This document shows positions 33,191 to 43,693 of a stretch of DNA of 64,000 bases, piece after piece (within the stretch, counting starts at the first letter, position 1; each line of letters opens with the position of its first letter). The notes beneath the pieces are model-generated. The model was given only the letters and a program-made list of their open reading frames with translations. It did not search any database and had not been told where the DNA came from. The stretch is taken from assembly GCA_021018815.1 (NCBI GenBank), contig JAITYX010000025.1:5566001-5630000 (forward strand). The letters are read 5' to 3'. Made by a program: the position numbers and the translations under genes. The stretch is from Talinum fruticosum (Eukaryota > Streptophyta > Magnoliopsida > Caryophyllales > Talinaceae).

Positions 33191-35034
33191 TGGAGGAGGA
33201 TTATGTTCTGACCTTAGGCGGTGCACTCGGTGTTACTAGCAAAGATGTGGGACATACTAGTGTGGTACATACTAATGTGGGACATGTTAGTGTCGACCGT
33301 GCTTGGTGTTGTAGTAAACTTCCTATTTCTTAACCCCTTCGAGCTTAGGTTCTGGATTTGAGTTGGATTACCTATTCCGTATCCCAAAAGAGTACGTGCT
33401 TGAGATTGGCTCGTGGAAAAAACTTCTAGGACAGATGGGGCTTAATTGCTTGAACCGAGAAACGACCGATCCTAGGATAAAAGAAAATTATATGCTCTTT
33501 TATTTAGATGCATATAAGGGGATGCAAAACAAATGGAATGGAATGTATGCAACGGTGCGCATGAGTTAATATGTGATGATTCTATGATTTGGCTAGTGCG
33601 TAACTGAAATGCATAGACGATTATTCCTTGTAGAAGATGAATTTGTTTTAGCTAAATGATAAATGAAAATGCAAAACAGACTCACCTAATTTGAGGGGAT
33701 TTTTTATTTTGGCTAATGCAACAATGAAATGAACGGATTCACCTTACATAGGATGGATGTTTGTTTTGGCTAATGCAAATGAAGGACTCTGCTAATTAGA
33801 GATGAATTTAATTTTGGCTAAATGAAATATGAAAATGCAAAACTGACTCACCTAATTTGAGATGAATTTTATTTTTAGCTAATGCGAAAAACAATATGAA
33901 CGGACTCACCTTAATTGAGATGATTTGGACTTTTGGCTAATGCAAAATGAAATGAAAGATTGGACTCACCTACTTTGAGATTATTTTGACTTTGGCTAAA
34001 TGCACAAAAGAGTTCACCTAATTGAGATGAATTTTGAATGTGGCTAACGCAAAATGGAACACAAGATTGGACTTACCTACTTTGAGATGATTTTGACTTT
34101 GGCTAAATGTAAAAAAGATATGCAAATATGGACTAACCTATTTTAAGATGAAATTTATTTTTGGTTGATGAAAGAATGGACTCACCTATTTGAGATGAAA
34201 TTTGAATTTGGCTAATGCAAAATGAAATACAAGATGGACTCGCTTAATTTGAGATGAATTTGACTTTGGCTAAATGCAAAAAGAAATGCAAATATGGACT
34301 CACCTATTTTGAGATGAAATTTGAATTTGGCTAATGAAAGAATAGACTCACCTTTTTGAGATGAAATTTATTTTTGACTAATGAAATAATGGACTTACCT
34401 ATTTGAGATGAAATTTGAATTTGTCTACATGAAAAATGCAATTATTGGACCAACCTAAGAAGGGAAGGTAATTTTGGACTTTTGGCTAAAATGCACTAAT
34501 TGGATCGACTCAAAAAGGTTTATTATTTTATTTTTGCACCCATGCAAGGATTATTCAGCGCTTCTCACCTATCCCTAAAAGCTCACAAGCACAAGATTAA
34601 ATCTAAAAACAATCGCACTCATCCAAGCATGCAAATGAAGACAAGGTGCAATATAATGGTCAAAAATCTATGGTCAAAAGAGCTTTAGACTCAGTAGCAT
34701 ACATGGTGACTCATGTTCCGAGGATTTGGTCTTCCGTGTGGGGCACGACAATAAAAAATGTCAAAATCCTCAGTGCCTCTCGGTAAATCAAGAGCACGTG
34801 CTACGAGGGAAGAGGTACCGCCTCCGTTGGCAATCAAGCCTAGTTGGGCCTACCTGGGATGCAGTGGGAGCCTCTTACTAGAAGTGTTAACAGGGGTAAA
34901 ATAAATTTTTCCTATGGTCCAATGACAGAAATAACTATGTTCGAAGGTTGCTAAATGCAGGATGTCTAATGCAAATACATCATTAAAACTCACTACCCAA
35001 ATTTTTAATTTTCGCCCTCTTAATAAGTGATTAG
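33191..35034 (-). other. 5' leader of the non-autonomous Tat element
   Basis: Non-coding. The first part (33191-33640) and the last part (34480-35034) match the leader of the autonomous-type element; the centre is the repeat array listed separately. Small plus-strand frames are not conserved between copies. Confidence 0.7.
33650..34460. repeat. Leader tandem repeats, about 15 units of 45-62 bp
   Basis: The unit is built on GGACTCACCTATTTTGAGATG, trimmed here as GACTCACCTA plus TTTGAGATGAA, and TTTGGCTAATGCAAAATG. Starts of the CTCACC word fall near 33681, 33735, 33785, 33847, 33905, 33964, 34010, 34069, 34130, 34179, 34238, 34298, 34345, 34393 and 34449. The spacing varies, which suggests slippage plus deletion. 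The larger element has only about three units. Confidence 0.85.
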
Positions 35035-35052
35035 TCCCCAATGGAGTCAACA
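35035..35052 (-). other. Primer binding site of the non-autonomous Tat element
   Basis: Minus strand reads TGTTGACTCCATTGGGGA, beside the LTR. It is the same site as at 26801-26818 with three further changes. Confidence 0.72.
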
Positions 35053-35485
35053 CCGTAGGAACCACAGTTAGCGGGGACCGAACTCAGCTTATTTAGTCCC
35101 CAGTGTCGCACCTCTTTTTAAACAATGGTGTTTTGAAGATGGTTTTAAAGTTTATTAAAAATGGAGATTGATCTCTTATTTAGAGTTCCAAATTTTATTA
35201 AAGTGATTTAAAATGAATTATGTAATGTTTTGAATGGTGGTTTTATTAATTATTTTATTTTTAAAACTATTTTGAAAAGTCCCGAGGATATTATTTCCTA
35301 ATTGAAAAATAAAGAAAGCAAGGGTTTTTGTTTCTCGCCAAGAGAATCTAGGGCAAACTGGTCCGAAAACACCGGCTTGGACCCGAGCCTTGCCTACCGA
35401 CTACTCGGTGCAAGCAGCGGCCTGTACCTAGGGCGGCTAGCGCCGGCTAGGGACCAAGGCCGAGACAATCAGTCATGACTTCCGG

Positions 35486-38400
35486 CCCGGTGTGAGACCT
35501 GGAATTTTGAGTAGATTAAGTTAATAGTTGAATTAAGTTAGATATTTATACGTAATTTATTTTATGTGATTGCTATGTCCTTGTGTGTTTATATAGCTTA
35601 ATTAATAAAGGTTAGTGCTCGTTATAGAGACCCGGGCAGACTTATGCTTATTTACCCCTATTCAAAAAAAAAAGGGGAAAGGGATTAGTGTTGATTAAGC
35701 GTAGTGCTGGCCGCACCTAATGAGAGCCACCGAAAAGGGAAAGAGAGGAGCAGAGAAAAAGGAAAGAAGGGAGGGGAGACCGAACGGACCCGGAAATGAC
35801 GAGAGAGAGAGCGAGTGAGGGAGACAGAGCAAGAGTGAGAGGGCGAGGAAAGAGGCCGGCGACCGGCGACCGGCATGCTACGCGGCTAGCAGCGGTAAGG
35901 CGGTTGGCGAGCGCGGGGATCCGGTCAGCGCGAAAGAGGCGAATCCAAGGCCGAAAAGGGACACGAACGCGAGGGCAGAGAGGGAGGCAGCCGATGGGCG
36001 CGAGGACAAGTGGCCGGCGATGGCGTCGAGCGTGGAGGAAGGCGGCGGAAACCGAGGCTAGCAGCAGGGAAAAGGAACGAAAGAAGGAACCGAACCTGGG
36101 AGCTCGAATCTTAGAAAAACCAGCAAACCTTCAATCCCCGAATCGAGGTGGGTAGTCTTATACTCTAAACTATTAGTAATTTCGAAACCCAAATGGATTT
36201 GTTGTGAATGTTGAATGTGTTCTCGTGAATATGGAATTTGTGGTGAACGTTGAATATCTCAGTATTGCAGTAACGGACCTAATCATTGTTTGAGATTGAA
36301 TAAGAGCTTATAATGTATTTAAGGAATTGAGAGGGCTGAATCGTGAAATGAAATGAGTTACTTGGGTTAAATAGCAGTAATTAAATTGGGAACTTCAAAG
36401 AGATTTAATAGTTATTTAAGGTCGAATCGGAACCTCGCTGATTCTGAAGAGGTTAGATTGCATAGGTCAAATGAGTAGTATTGAAGTTTCGATTAACTAT
36501 TAAGGATGAAGAATTGGGACATGGATATGAATTATGAGCTAATTAAGTCTTAGAGATTCTTGAACCTCGCGGTATTAAGAGCTAATTACGAACATTGGGG
36601 AATGGTAGGTTGAAGTATAAAGAGGAGTATGAATTCGTATTGAGTGATGCGCAATCGGTACAAGTGAGAAATGGCTGATTGTGAGATTAATTGAGTTCGA
36701 AAAGTAATTAAATCCTCGAGGTTGATCCGAGCGTGAAAATAAGCAAAGCTAACGGAAACCGAATAATGAAAAGTGATTAAGAGTTACATAACTAAGGACG
36801 GACGAGCAAGAGTTAAGTAATGAGTTAGAGACATACAACGGGAATTTAAGACAGGGAATGGTAAGGTTAAGTTGAGGAATTGGAGTAAAGATAGGGAGTT
36901 GAGAAGTTGAGACATAAGCAAACGAAGTGAATTCATAAAGTAGAAACATAGAATGAGGAATTGAAGTAAAGACAAAGAATTGTGAGAAGGTAAACGTTGA
37001 ATTAGGTGATGTCCGCTTGTGGTTATTGTGGCTCGTAAAATGGAAACTAATCGTACTAGAGTGGTGGATTGAGAAATGTGTAGTTGGAAAGAGTTTAGAA
37101 TGATTGCTTGCATTGAATGGTGGTTATCCGTGTTAAGTGATTTCTTTACGTGATGCTCAAAAGTAGTTTTGAAAGGCATTTTGTATTTTACGTGAAATGA
37201 TTCTTGAATGCAACTTCTTGTGAACTCGCCTTTCAAACGTGAATGTGTTTTAAAGAAAGCGAATCTTGTTTAAGAAAGTGAATCTTGTTTGAGAAAGTGA
37301 ATCGGATTTGAGAAAGTGAATTTAGAAGGGTGACAGGTGTGTCATGCCTTCTACGATGATAAATTGATTGAGATCTTGGTTAGAAACCAAGTTTGATAAG
37401 TGATTGTGATCACTTCGATTTAAATGAATTATGGACTAAGATTGTTTAGACCAGAGGAAGGAGGTGGTCGTGCGTATCGGGCCACGGGGTCCTTAGCGTA
37501 TCAGGATGCCCATCAACCGGAGAGGTTGATTCTTTCCCGACGAGGAAAGCGGAGCCTTCCGGTATTTGACTAGAGATAGGTCCCGGAACTCGAGTCGGGG
37601 TAGCGCCCCGAGAACCGCCTGGTGCTAGTTCAATCGTCTAAAGCCCCGAAAGAATTTTGAGAAAGTATTTGAAAGAAAGTGCAGAATGGTTCCACCTTGT
37701 TTCATGCGATTCAATTCCCAAAATGATTGCAATCCGTGCTTTGAATAATTGAAGTGGTATGAGTTTGATGTTGCAAATGATTTCAAGAGATTTCGTTGAA
37801 AAGTATATAGGTTTGTATTATATTATTACGCTTTCGATGATTTCATTATTATGAGTATTATGTGTAAAGAATTTCCATTTTAAAGGTGTAAGACTCCGGT
37901 GAGCCCGTGGTTTATTGCTCACCCCCACAAATTTTCCCCCTCCCAGCTGCAGGTACTCTTTAATATGGTTAGCTGGAATGCTTGATTTGGATGGTGATCA
38001 CGAGTTAGTTGGTTCGTGTATTTTCATGTTTAACATGGTGTATATACTCGGTTTCTTATGTAAGTAGATAGTAAAGTAATGTATAGTAAGTTTAATGTAT
38101 GTACAGAGACGTAACTAGTAGCTCTAACAAGCCATGGCAATTTTGCTCTTGAGTAGTTGTAATTTAGTCTTTATCCTAGTTTGTATCTTGAATTGCGACG
38201 CAAAGTAGGGAATTTAGGTTTTATGGTTGTGATTATACTCCGGCGTGTGGCCGTTGAGCTGCGTACTCCGAGCGTGTGACTCGTTGAGTTTTATTGTGAC
38301 TCTTATGCAGGTTTTCGTGCTTTTAGCCTATGGGTTTGGCCATGTTTCAAACGTAACTCGCCAAAATTTTTAGGAAACCTCGGATTCCTTCGTAAAGCCA

Positions 38401-38523
38401 CATTTATTATCTTTAAGTTGAGTTTAGACAGACCAAACCGACACCGTAAAGAGCCTTGGGAATTCCTTTAAGGAACTCCGGCGATGTAATACTCCCGGGG
38501 GTGTTTTGGGGTGTTACACCCGG
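35486..38523. mobile_element. Solo LTR (Gypsy, probably Tekay/Del-like) with target duplication CCCGG
   Basis: CCCGG at 35486-35490 and 38519-38523 flanks a 3028-bp unit starting TGTGAGACCTGG (35491) and ending GGGTGTTACA (38518). A TG...CA unit of about 3 kb with TGTGA and GTGTTACA ends fits LTRs of Tekay/Del chromoviruses. No primer site or internal domain is present, so it is a solo LTR left by LTR-LTR recombination. Arg-rich (35796-36155) and other frames inside have no family match. The plus orientation is likely from the GTGTTACA end. Confidence 0.85.
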
Positions 38524-39311
38524 CTTAGTAGATCCGTAACATCTTGTTCTATTGTTCGATCAAAAATAGCCCGGAGGCGATTTAGAAGAAATAAATCGAA
38601 GGGAGTCACCGACCGCTTTTAGGAAGGAAAACTAGTACTAAAAAGCCTAAAAAGTGACTCCATCAATCTTTAAACCGAGAATCGGATTGAGGGCGAGGGT
38701 ACGAAACGTAGGGATAAACCATTCGGCTCCACCCGTCCTAAAATGACATTACTAGTTCGAGTAGTGAATTAAAATAACGTACAAAACACAAACACACAAC
38801 ATGCAATGAGAATTAAAGCAACCACAACATAAATAAAAGCGATAAAACAAAATAAAAAGGAAAGCGGTGAATAAAGTAAAAGCGAAAAGAAAAGAAGAGC
38901 AAAAACTAAAAGATTACATCGGATAGGGAGGAATTTAAATGTGATTACATCTTGAAACCACAATACTGAAAGCGATAAAAGCATAAAAATAATTAGTGAA
39001 CCGTTTTGAAGATCAAATCAATGCCCTCGAGTTGTCCCACCTGTTGATCCGGATCTCAAATAATGATATGGTGATGCGACAAGTGGTGAATAGAGAGAGG
39101 CTTTTTGAATTTTGTGTGTAGATAGGTAAAGGATGTATGAATGATGGAGCTTTTGGGTTCGGATGTGGTTGCAATGGAGAGTAGAGTAAGAATAAGCTAA
39201 AAGGAGACCAAGAGATCGAATACCAAAGGGAGTATTCAAGTAGCTCTTAGGCAAGTTTTAGCAGCGTGGCGCTTAGGGATAAGTTATTGCTGAAATGAGA
39301 GCATAAGCTCT

Positions 39312-39321
39312 CTATTTATAG
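39312..39321 (-). promoter_or_regulatory. TATA box in 5' LTR
   Basis: Minus strand CTATAAATAGAGAGC, the best-preserved TATA context among the Tat LTRs here. Confidence 0.62.
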
Positions 39322-40009
39322 GGAGAGGTTAGGCCAAGGAACCTAAGTTAGCTCTCGGCCAGCCATCCAAAGCAAGGTACAAAACCAGGCTAAAATAATG
39401 TGAAGATTGAACCGGATAGAACCGGGATAAAACCGAATAAAACTGGGTAGGGGCACCAGCCACAAGGGTGATGGCTAGGGTTTCGTGCCCGTCCGTGCTG
39501 CCCAGGGAGCCTTCAAGCCTAAACACAGCGTTTTGAGGCAAAATAAGTGATAGAGACGCCGGACATGCAAAGCTTTTCTAGGGTTTTGTGCCCTTTCCGT
39601 GCTGCAACATGAGTCTTGGCCAAAACACAGCATTTTGAGTGAAAAACATGGTAGCGGGCGCCGGCCATAGAAGCTTTTGAAAAATGGAAAGTTTCCAAAT
39701 TTGGCAGGTTTCCACTTTTGGTAGGTTTATGTTTTTGCTAGGTTTTATTTTTAGTGTGGGTTTGGGTTTCCTGGTTGGGAGCTCGACCCAGGTTTGGTCC
39801 TACTGAAAGAAAATGGATTTTGTGGGCCGACCCAAAGCAAAGAAGGCTGCTTTTGTGGTGCTAATGGGTTCTTTGTGCTTTATCGGCTTCCCTCATGCCA
39901 ATCGGACCGTCCGTGATCCAAATCCTCAAATAGAACTCGGGATTTTATCATCGGGTTAACCAATAAATAAAATAAAAAAGACATGACACTTTTAAGTATC
40001 TACAACAAT

Positions 40010-40678
40010 GTGTACAAAAAAATATTCAACTTACAGTTCATTTTTGTTTTTTCAATGGACTTATTTTTTTTTTTTTTTTTGATATGCCCGATGACACACA
40101 AAACTAGCAAGAGGTTGTAAAATTATTGGACATAAATAAGGCAATGGAGACAAGTAATATAAAATTTTTAACAAACCTCAAGAAGATACAATATTATTTG
40201 TCTAATCAACTTAGGCTAAAGATGTATTAAAAAATACTTGGGAGACATGCATTACCTTCAAACAAATAAAACCCTCTTATTAACTATAATGATGTCATTA
40301 AAAATAAATTAGAAAAGGTCAAGGACTGATAACTTAATAAGTTTAGCATTGCCTTCTCCCAAAAATTTTTAGGTTCAAATTTCAAATATTTCTTCATTTA
40401 AATTCCTAAAAACTTCAATTTTATATATTACAAGTTCCATTTTACTAGAGTAAAACTTACATTGTTAAGTTTCAAAATAACAAGATACATATATATCCAA
40501 TCTAATTTTGTTATCTAAAATGTTTTTCATAAACATGGCAGGTCATATGAAGAACATGCAATAATGGAAGGAAAACATTAACCTTTTGACTCTTTTTATA
40601 GAAACTATACACCCAATTAAACTTAACTCTTTCTAAATCAACAATTAAAATTTATTGGGTCAACTCCTACGAATCAAG
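40010..40678. other. AT-rich DNA between two insertions
   Basis: No gene or recognised repeat. It includes a T run near 40064-40080. It continues the flank at 28606-28720. Confidence 0.5.
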
Positions 40679-42281
40679 TATCATGAAGGTTTGCTCGGGG
40701 AGAGTCCGAGTCACCCTAGAGGGGGTGAATAGGGTGATGGAAGTTTTTGTGAAAACTTTAGCCCTTTTGCCAAAGAAGAGTCAAAGACAGGTTCCGAGTC
40801 AAACAGACAAAGTTAGAAAAGTGTGGACTCGTAACGCTATCACGAATAAGTAAGCGGTTTAGACAGGAGCTAAAAGACCGACCGAGTCTAGAATGAACTC
40901 GGAAAGATAACACTTAGAGATTACGTGGAAACCCTCCTGGGACAGAAAACCACGGATCGTGCTTGGTCCAAGCACGAAGTCAAATCCACTATTTGAGTCC
41001 ACAAAATACCGTGAACTCGACTTAACCCGAGTTGCTCCCTTAGACAACTCTATACAAGTTTTCCTAGACTCGAAATTCCCTTATCTCGATCTAGTACTTC
41101 CTAGCTGAGATAACCCTTACAGCTAGGGACAACTAAGCTCGAGTTAACCCTTTCAGCTTAGTCAAGGGACCTTACAGAGAAAGTAAGAAAGTGTTTGTAA
41201 CTAAGTACAAGACCTTACAACTCGTAAAGTAATGAATTACAGAGTAGGAGTTGTAAGTGGAAGATTGAGAGTAAATACAATGACTTTTCTCAAGTGCGTG
41301 TATTAACAATATGTTCGGCAAACTTCAAGTCTTGTGAGGTGGCTACTATTAATAGATGACCAGTCGAGTAGCCGTTATCTTCATCTACTGACTGAGAGTC
41401 CTTTGTGACCGTTGACAAGGACTTTCCGAGTCACTCGGAAAGTATTCGTTGTAATGTGAACGTTGGACAACGGTTTAAACTCTCTTGGAAGTCCTAAAAC
41501 CACCGGCGGTGTCTAGAAAGATAAGGTGGAAACCACTCGTTAAGCTTGGCGTTCCAGCTTTTCAGATTTGGAAACAGACAGCCCCGACACAATCTTCGGG
41601 ACTCGAAGCAGGGAAGGTGAAAAGCCATGTCTGTTGGTGATTTGACGTTCGAGCTCAGGTTACTTTTGTAGTTTGAAAAGTGTATCCTCATTTGAATAAC
41701 CTACAAAAGTAAATCAATTTTGGTTCTCAAAGTATAAAATACTTTGGTCCAAGATTAGACACGAGATAATAAAATAATTAAGATAATTAAGTTGGTAAAT
41801 ATCCGAGTCGGAAAGAGAATGGAATTTTCCGAGTCTAATATCCATATAGCTCAAAATTCCATCCGACTTAGTCTAAACGAAGAATCAAGTTATATAACGA
41901 ATATCGAGTGAAATAACTTGATATAGACTAAGCATGAAACAGACTAGAAATACCGACTATAACAAAATAGAACTTATAACCGTAAGTCGGTCCGAGTGAG
42001 GAAAGATGAAATACTAGTCTATTCAACATGCGATAAATCTAAGTGATGAGGGACTCGGAACCGAGTGAGATATGCATATCGGTTTTCCGAGTCACTCAAG
42101 GATAAGCTAGAAATACCCTAAGTAAAAGCTATATCACTTAAAGAATATATCTTTTCAATCGAAAAGTTTCTAAGATACGGAGAATGCCTTGGAGTCAAAA
42201 CTCTATAAGTAAGAGATTGTTATACCTGATTCCTTTCATGCAACTCGGAAAGTGTTGTGCGATGTCCGAGTCTTCATATCA
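40679..42281 (-). mobile_element. Solo Copia LTR with target duplication TATCA
   Basis: TATCA stands at 40679-40683 and 42277-42281. Between them, on the minus strand, a 1593-bp LTR starts TGAAGACTCGG (42276) and ends AACCTTCA (40684). The 3' LTR of the plus-strand Copia element (57227-57818) has the same ends, TGAAGACTCAGG and AACCTTCA. The inner end of both carries the palindromic word CACCCTAG with TAGGGTG. No coding DNA is attached, so it arose by LTR-LTR recombination. It is over twice the length of the 57.2-kb LTR, which lacks the middle. Confidence 0.9.
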
Positions 42282-42361
42282 TATCAAGTTAAACTAAACG
42301 ACGATAGTACTTCATTTAAATAGCCTCATATACATTGTTTCTACTAGAGAAAATAAACATT
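42282..42361. other. Flank between solo LTR and CACTA element A
   Basis: Eighty bases of AT-rich DNA. The 3 bases before the CACTA end are ATT; a matching 3-base target duplication cannot be checked because the other end is outside the window. Confidence 0.5.
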
Positions 42362-42760
42362 CACTACTACAGGAACCACTTGTAACCACGGTTCCGAAAG
42401 AACTTTTACTACGGTTATCTAGTGTCATGTGTATATGGACATAATTGTAGATGGACATCTTTTATTACACTTCAAAATCGTAGTAAAAGACCACCTATTA
42501 CTACGGTTTATTTGAACAACCGTAGTAATAGAAAACCTGTTACTACGGTTATGGATAAACAAGTGTACTAATAGGTTCACCTATTAGTACGGTTCTTTGT
42601 TAAAAATCGTAGTAATAGGTCCGGGCTCAAATCCCCTCTTCTACCCAAAATAGTGGGCCAAGACCTATTACTACTGTTTTTAACTAAGAACCGCAATAAT
42701 AGGTTATATTCATACCTATTACTCGTGGTTCTTCCTTAAGAACCGTAGTAATAGGTCTGA
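42362..42760. repeat. Terminal and subterminal repeats of CACTA A: array of small hairpins
   Basis: After the CACTACTACAGG end, six short inverted repeats of 30-41 bases follow at about 42460-42489, 42495-42531, 42539-42574, 42581-42618, 42665-42702 and 42715-42755. Each pairs CTATTACTACGGTT with AACCGTAGTAATAG or close variants. Subterminal repeats bind TNPA-type proteins in En/Spm elements; the regular hairpin arrangement is unusual. Confidence 0.88.
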
Positions 42761-42960
42761 AATTTTTTTATAATTTTTTTGTACCCTCTGTACAATTATT
42801 ATACAAACAGATATACACATACAACCACAACAATTTACTTACCAAACCACCAACAGCCTCAATTGTTTCACAAACAAAATTTTACACATTTTGCAACCAC
42901 AACAGTTCCATGTTTCACAATTTTCAAGCAAAGAAAATATATTATAAGAGATATAATAGT

Positions 42961-43366
42961 TTTTCAAGTATTTATGTCATAAAGTTCATCTCTTCATCTT
43001 AAAAATTTTTCATATAAAATGATTTCAATATTTATGCCAAAAGAAAATTTTCTATTTACCCAAAGTGGTGCTTTTGTAATAGATTTAGTTATGCGATTGT
43101 CTTTATGAATATATTGCTTGCTTGGAGTTGTTGTAACGGTAGCCTGGACAACATATATACTTAAAACATTATATTGATGTCCACGCTACCTCTGCACGAA
43201 CTCCAAGCAAGAAATATAGTCATAAAGACAAGCACATAACTCAATCTAATAAAAAGCATCACTTTGGGTAAATAAAGATGAACCTTTTGGCATAAATATT
43301 GAAATCATTTATACCATAGAGTTCCAAGACGAAGAGATGAACTTTTTGGTATAAATACTCGAAAAG
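42961..43366. repeat. Long inverted repeat, two 197-bp arms with a 12-bp loop
   Basis: Arm one is 42961-43157 and arm two 43170-43366. Paired words include GTATTTATG with its partner ATAAATAC, AAGTTCATCTCTTC with GAAGAGATGAACTT, TTTACCCAAAGTG with CACTTTGGGTAAA, and TTGCTTGGAGTT with AACTCCAAGCAA. Arms have equal length with scattered mismatches. A transcript would fold into one long hairpin. It lies between the CACTA end and the transposase C-terminus. Confidence 0.9.
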
Positions 43367-43693
43367 GAGTACACAAGTAGGAGATTTCACCAGCATTCTT
43401 TATTTCCTCTCGTCAAGGTCCCATATCTTGAATACCGATTGATTAGAAAAATCAATAATTTTGTCGCTTTCTCCCCTTCCATTGGACAACTTAGTCCTTT
43501 TGATCCACATTGAACAATGATCTGTTACACGAAAGCATTAAGGTCGGAAAAATTGAAAAAATAAGTTGTAGTTACTAGAGACAAGCAAAAATATGGATCC
43601 AATAATGTTCTTACCGAGTTGATATAATTACATGGCTTATTCCCTTTTTCCCCTCCTTTGGATTTATCTTTAATATATATACCCTCCTGATGG
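43367..43693. other. CACTA A 3' region between inverted repeat and transposase
   Basis: Mostly non-coding, perhaps the last exon or 3' untranslated part of TNP2 on the minus strand. Stops are frequent. Confidence 0.5.

Larger units (their letters stand above)
35054..40004 (-). mobile_element. 5' LTR of the non-autonomous Tat element, split by a nested solo LTR
   Basis: The two LTR parts are 35054-35490 and 38524-40004 (one copy of CCCGG belongs to the target duplication), together about 1918 bp. The left end reads CGTAGGAACC where TGTAGGAACC is expected. The right end is TATCTACA. TATA box at 39312-39321 (minus strand). The longer size than the 3' LTR reflects a deletion in the latter. Confidence 0.86.
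28721..40009 (-). mobile_element. Complete non-autonomous (gag-only) Tat-type LTR retrotransposon with target duplication ACAAT
   Basis: ACAAT stands at 28721-28725 and again at 40005-40009, directly outside TGTAG (28726) and CTACA (40004). Between them lie the 3' LTR (28726-30303), purine tract, minisatellite, gag remnant, leader with repeats, primer site (35035-35052) and 5' LTR (35054-40004, split by a nested solo LTR). I find no protease, RT, RNase H or integrase sequence, so it would depend on polymerase from a relative such as the element at 13.8-28.6 kb. Without the nested insertion it is about 8.2 kb. Confidence 0.88.

Noticed and set aside
35796..36155. Arg-rich open frame, 119 codons, in the solo LTR
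   Set aside because: It lies inside an LTR with clear ends and target duplications, has biased composition and matches no family I recognise.
36784..37236. 150-codon minus-strand frame in the solo LTR
   Set aside because: Leu/Ser-rich with repeated phrases, no family match, inside a defined LTR.
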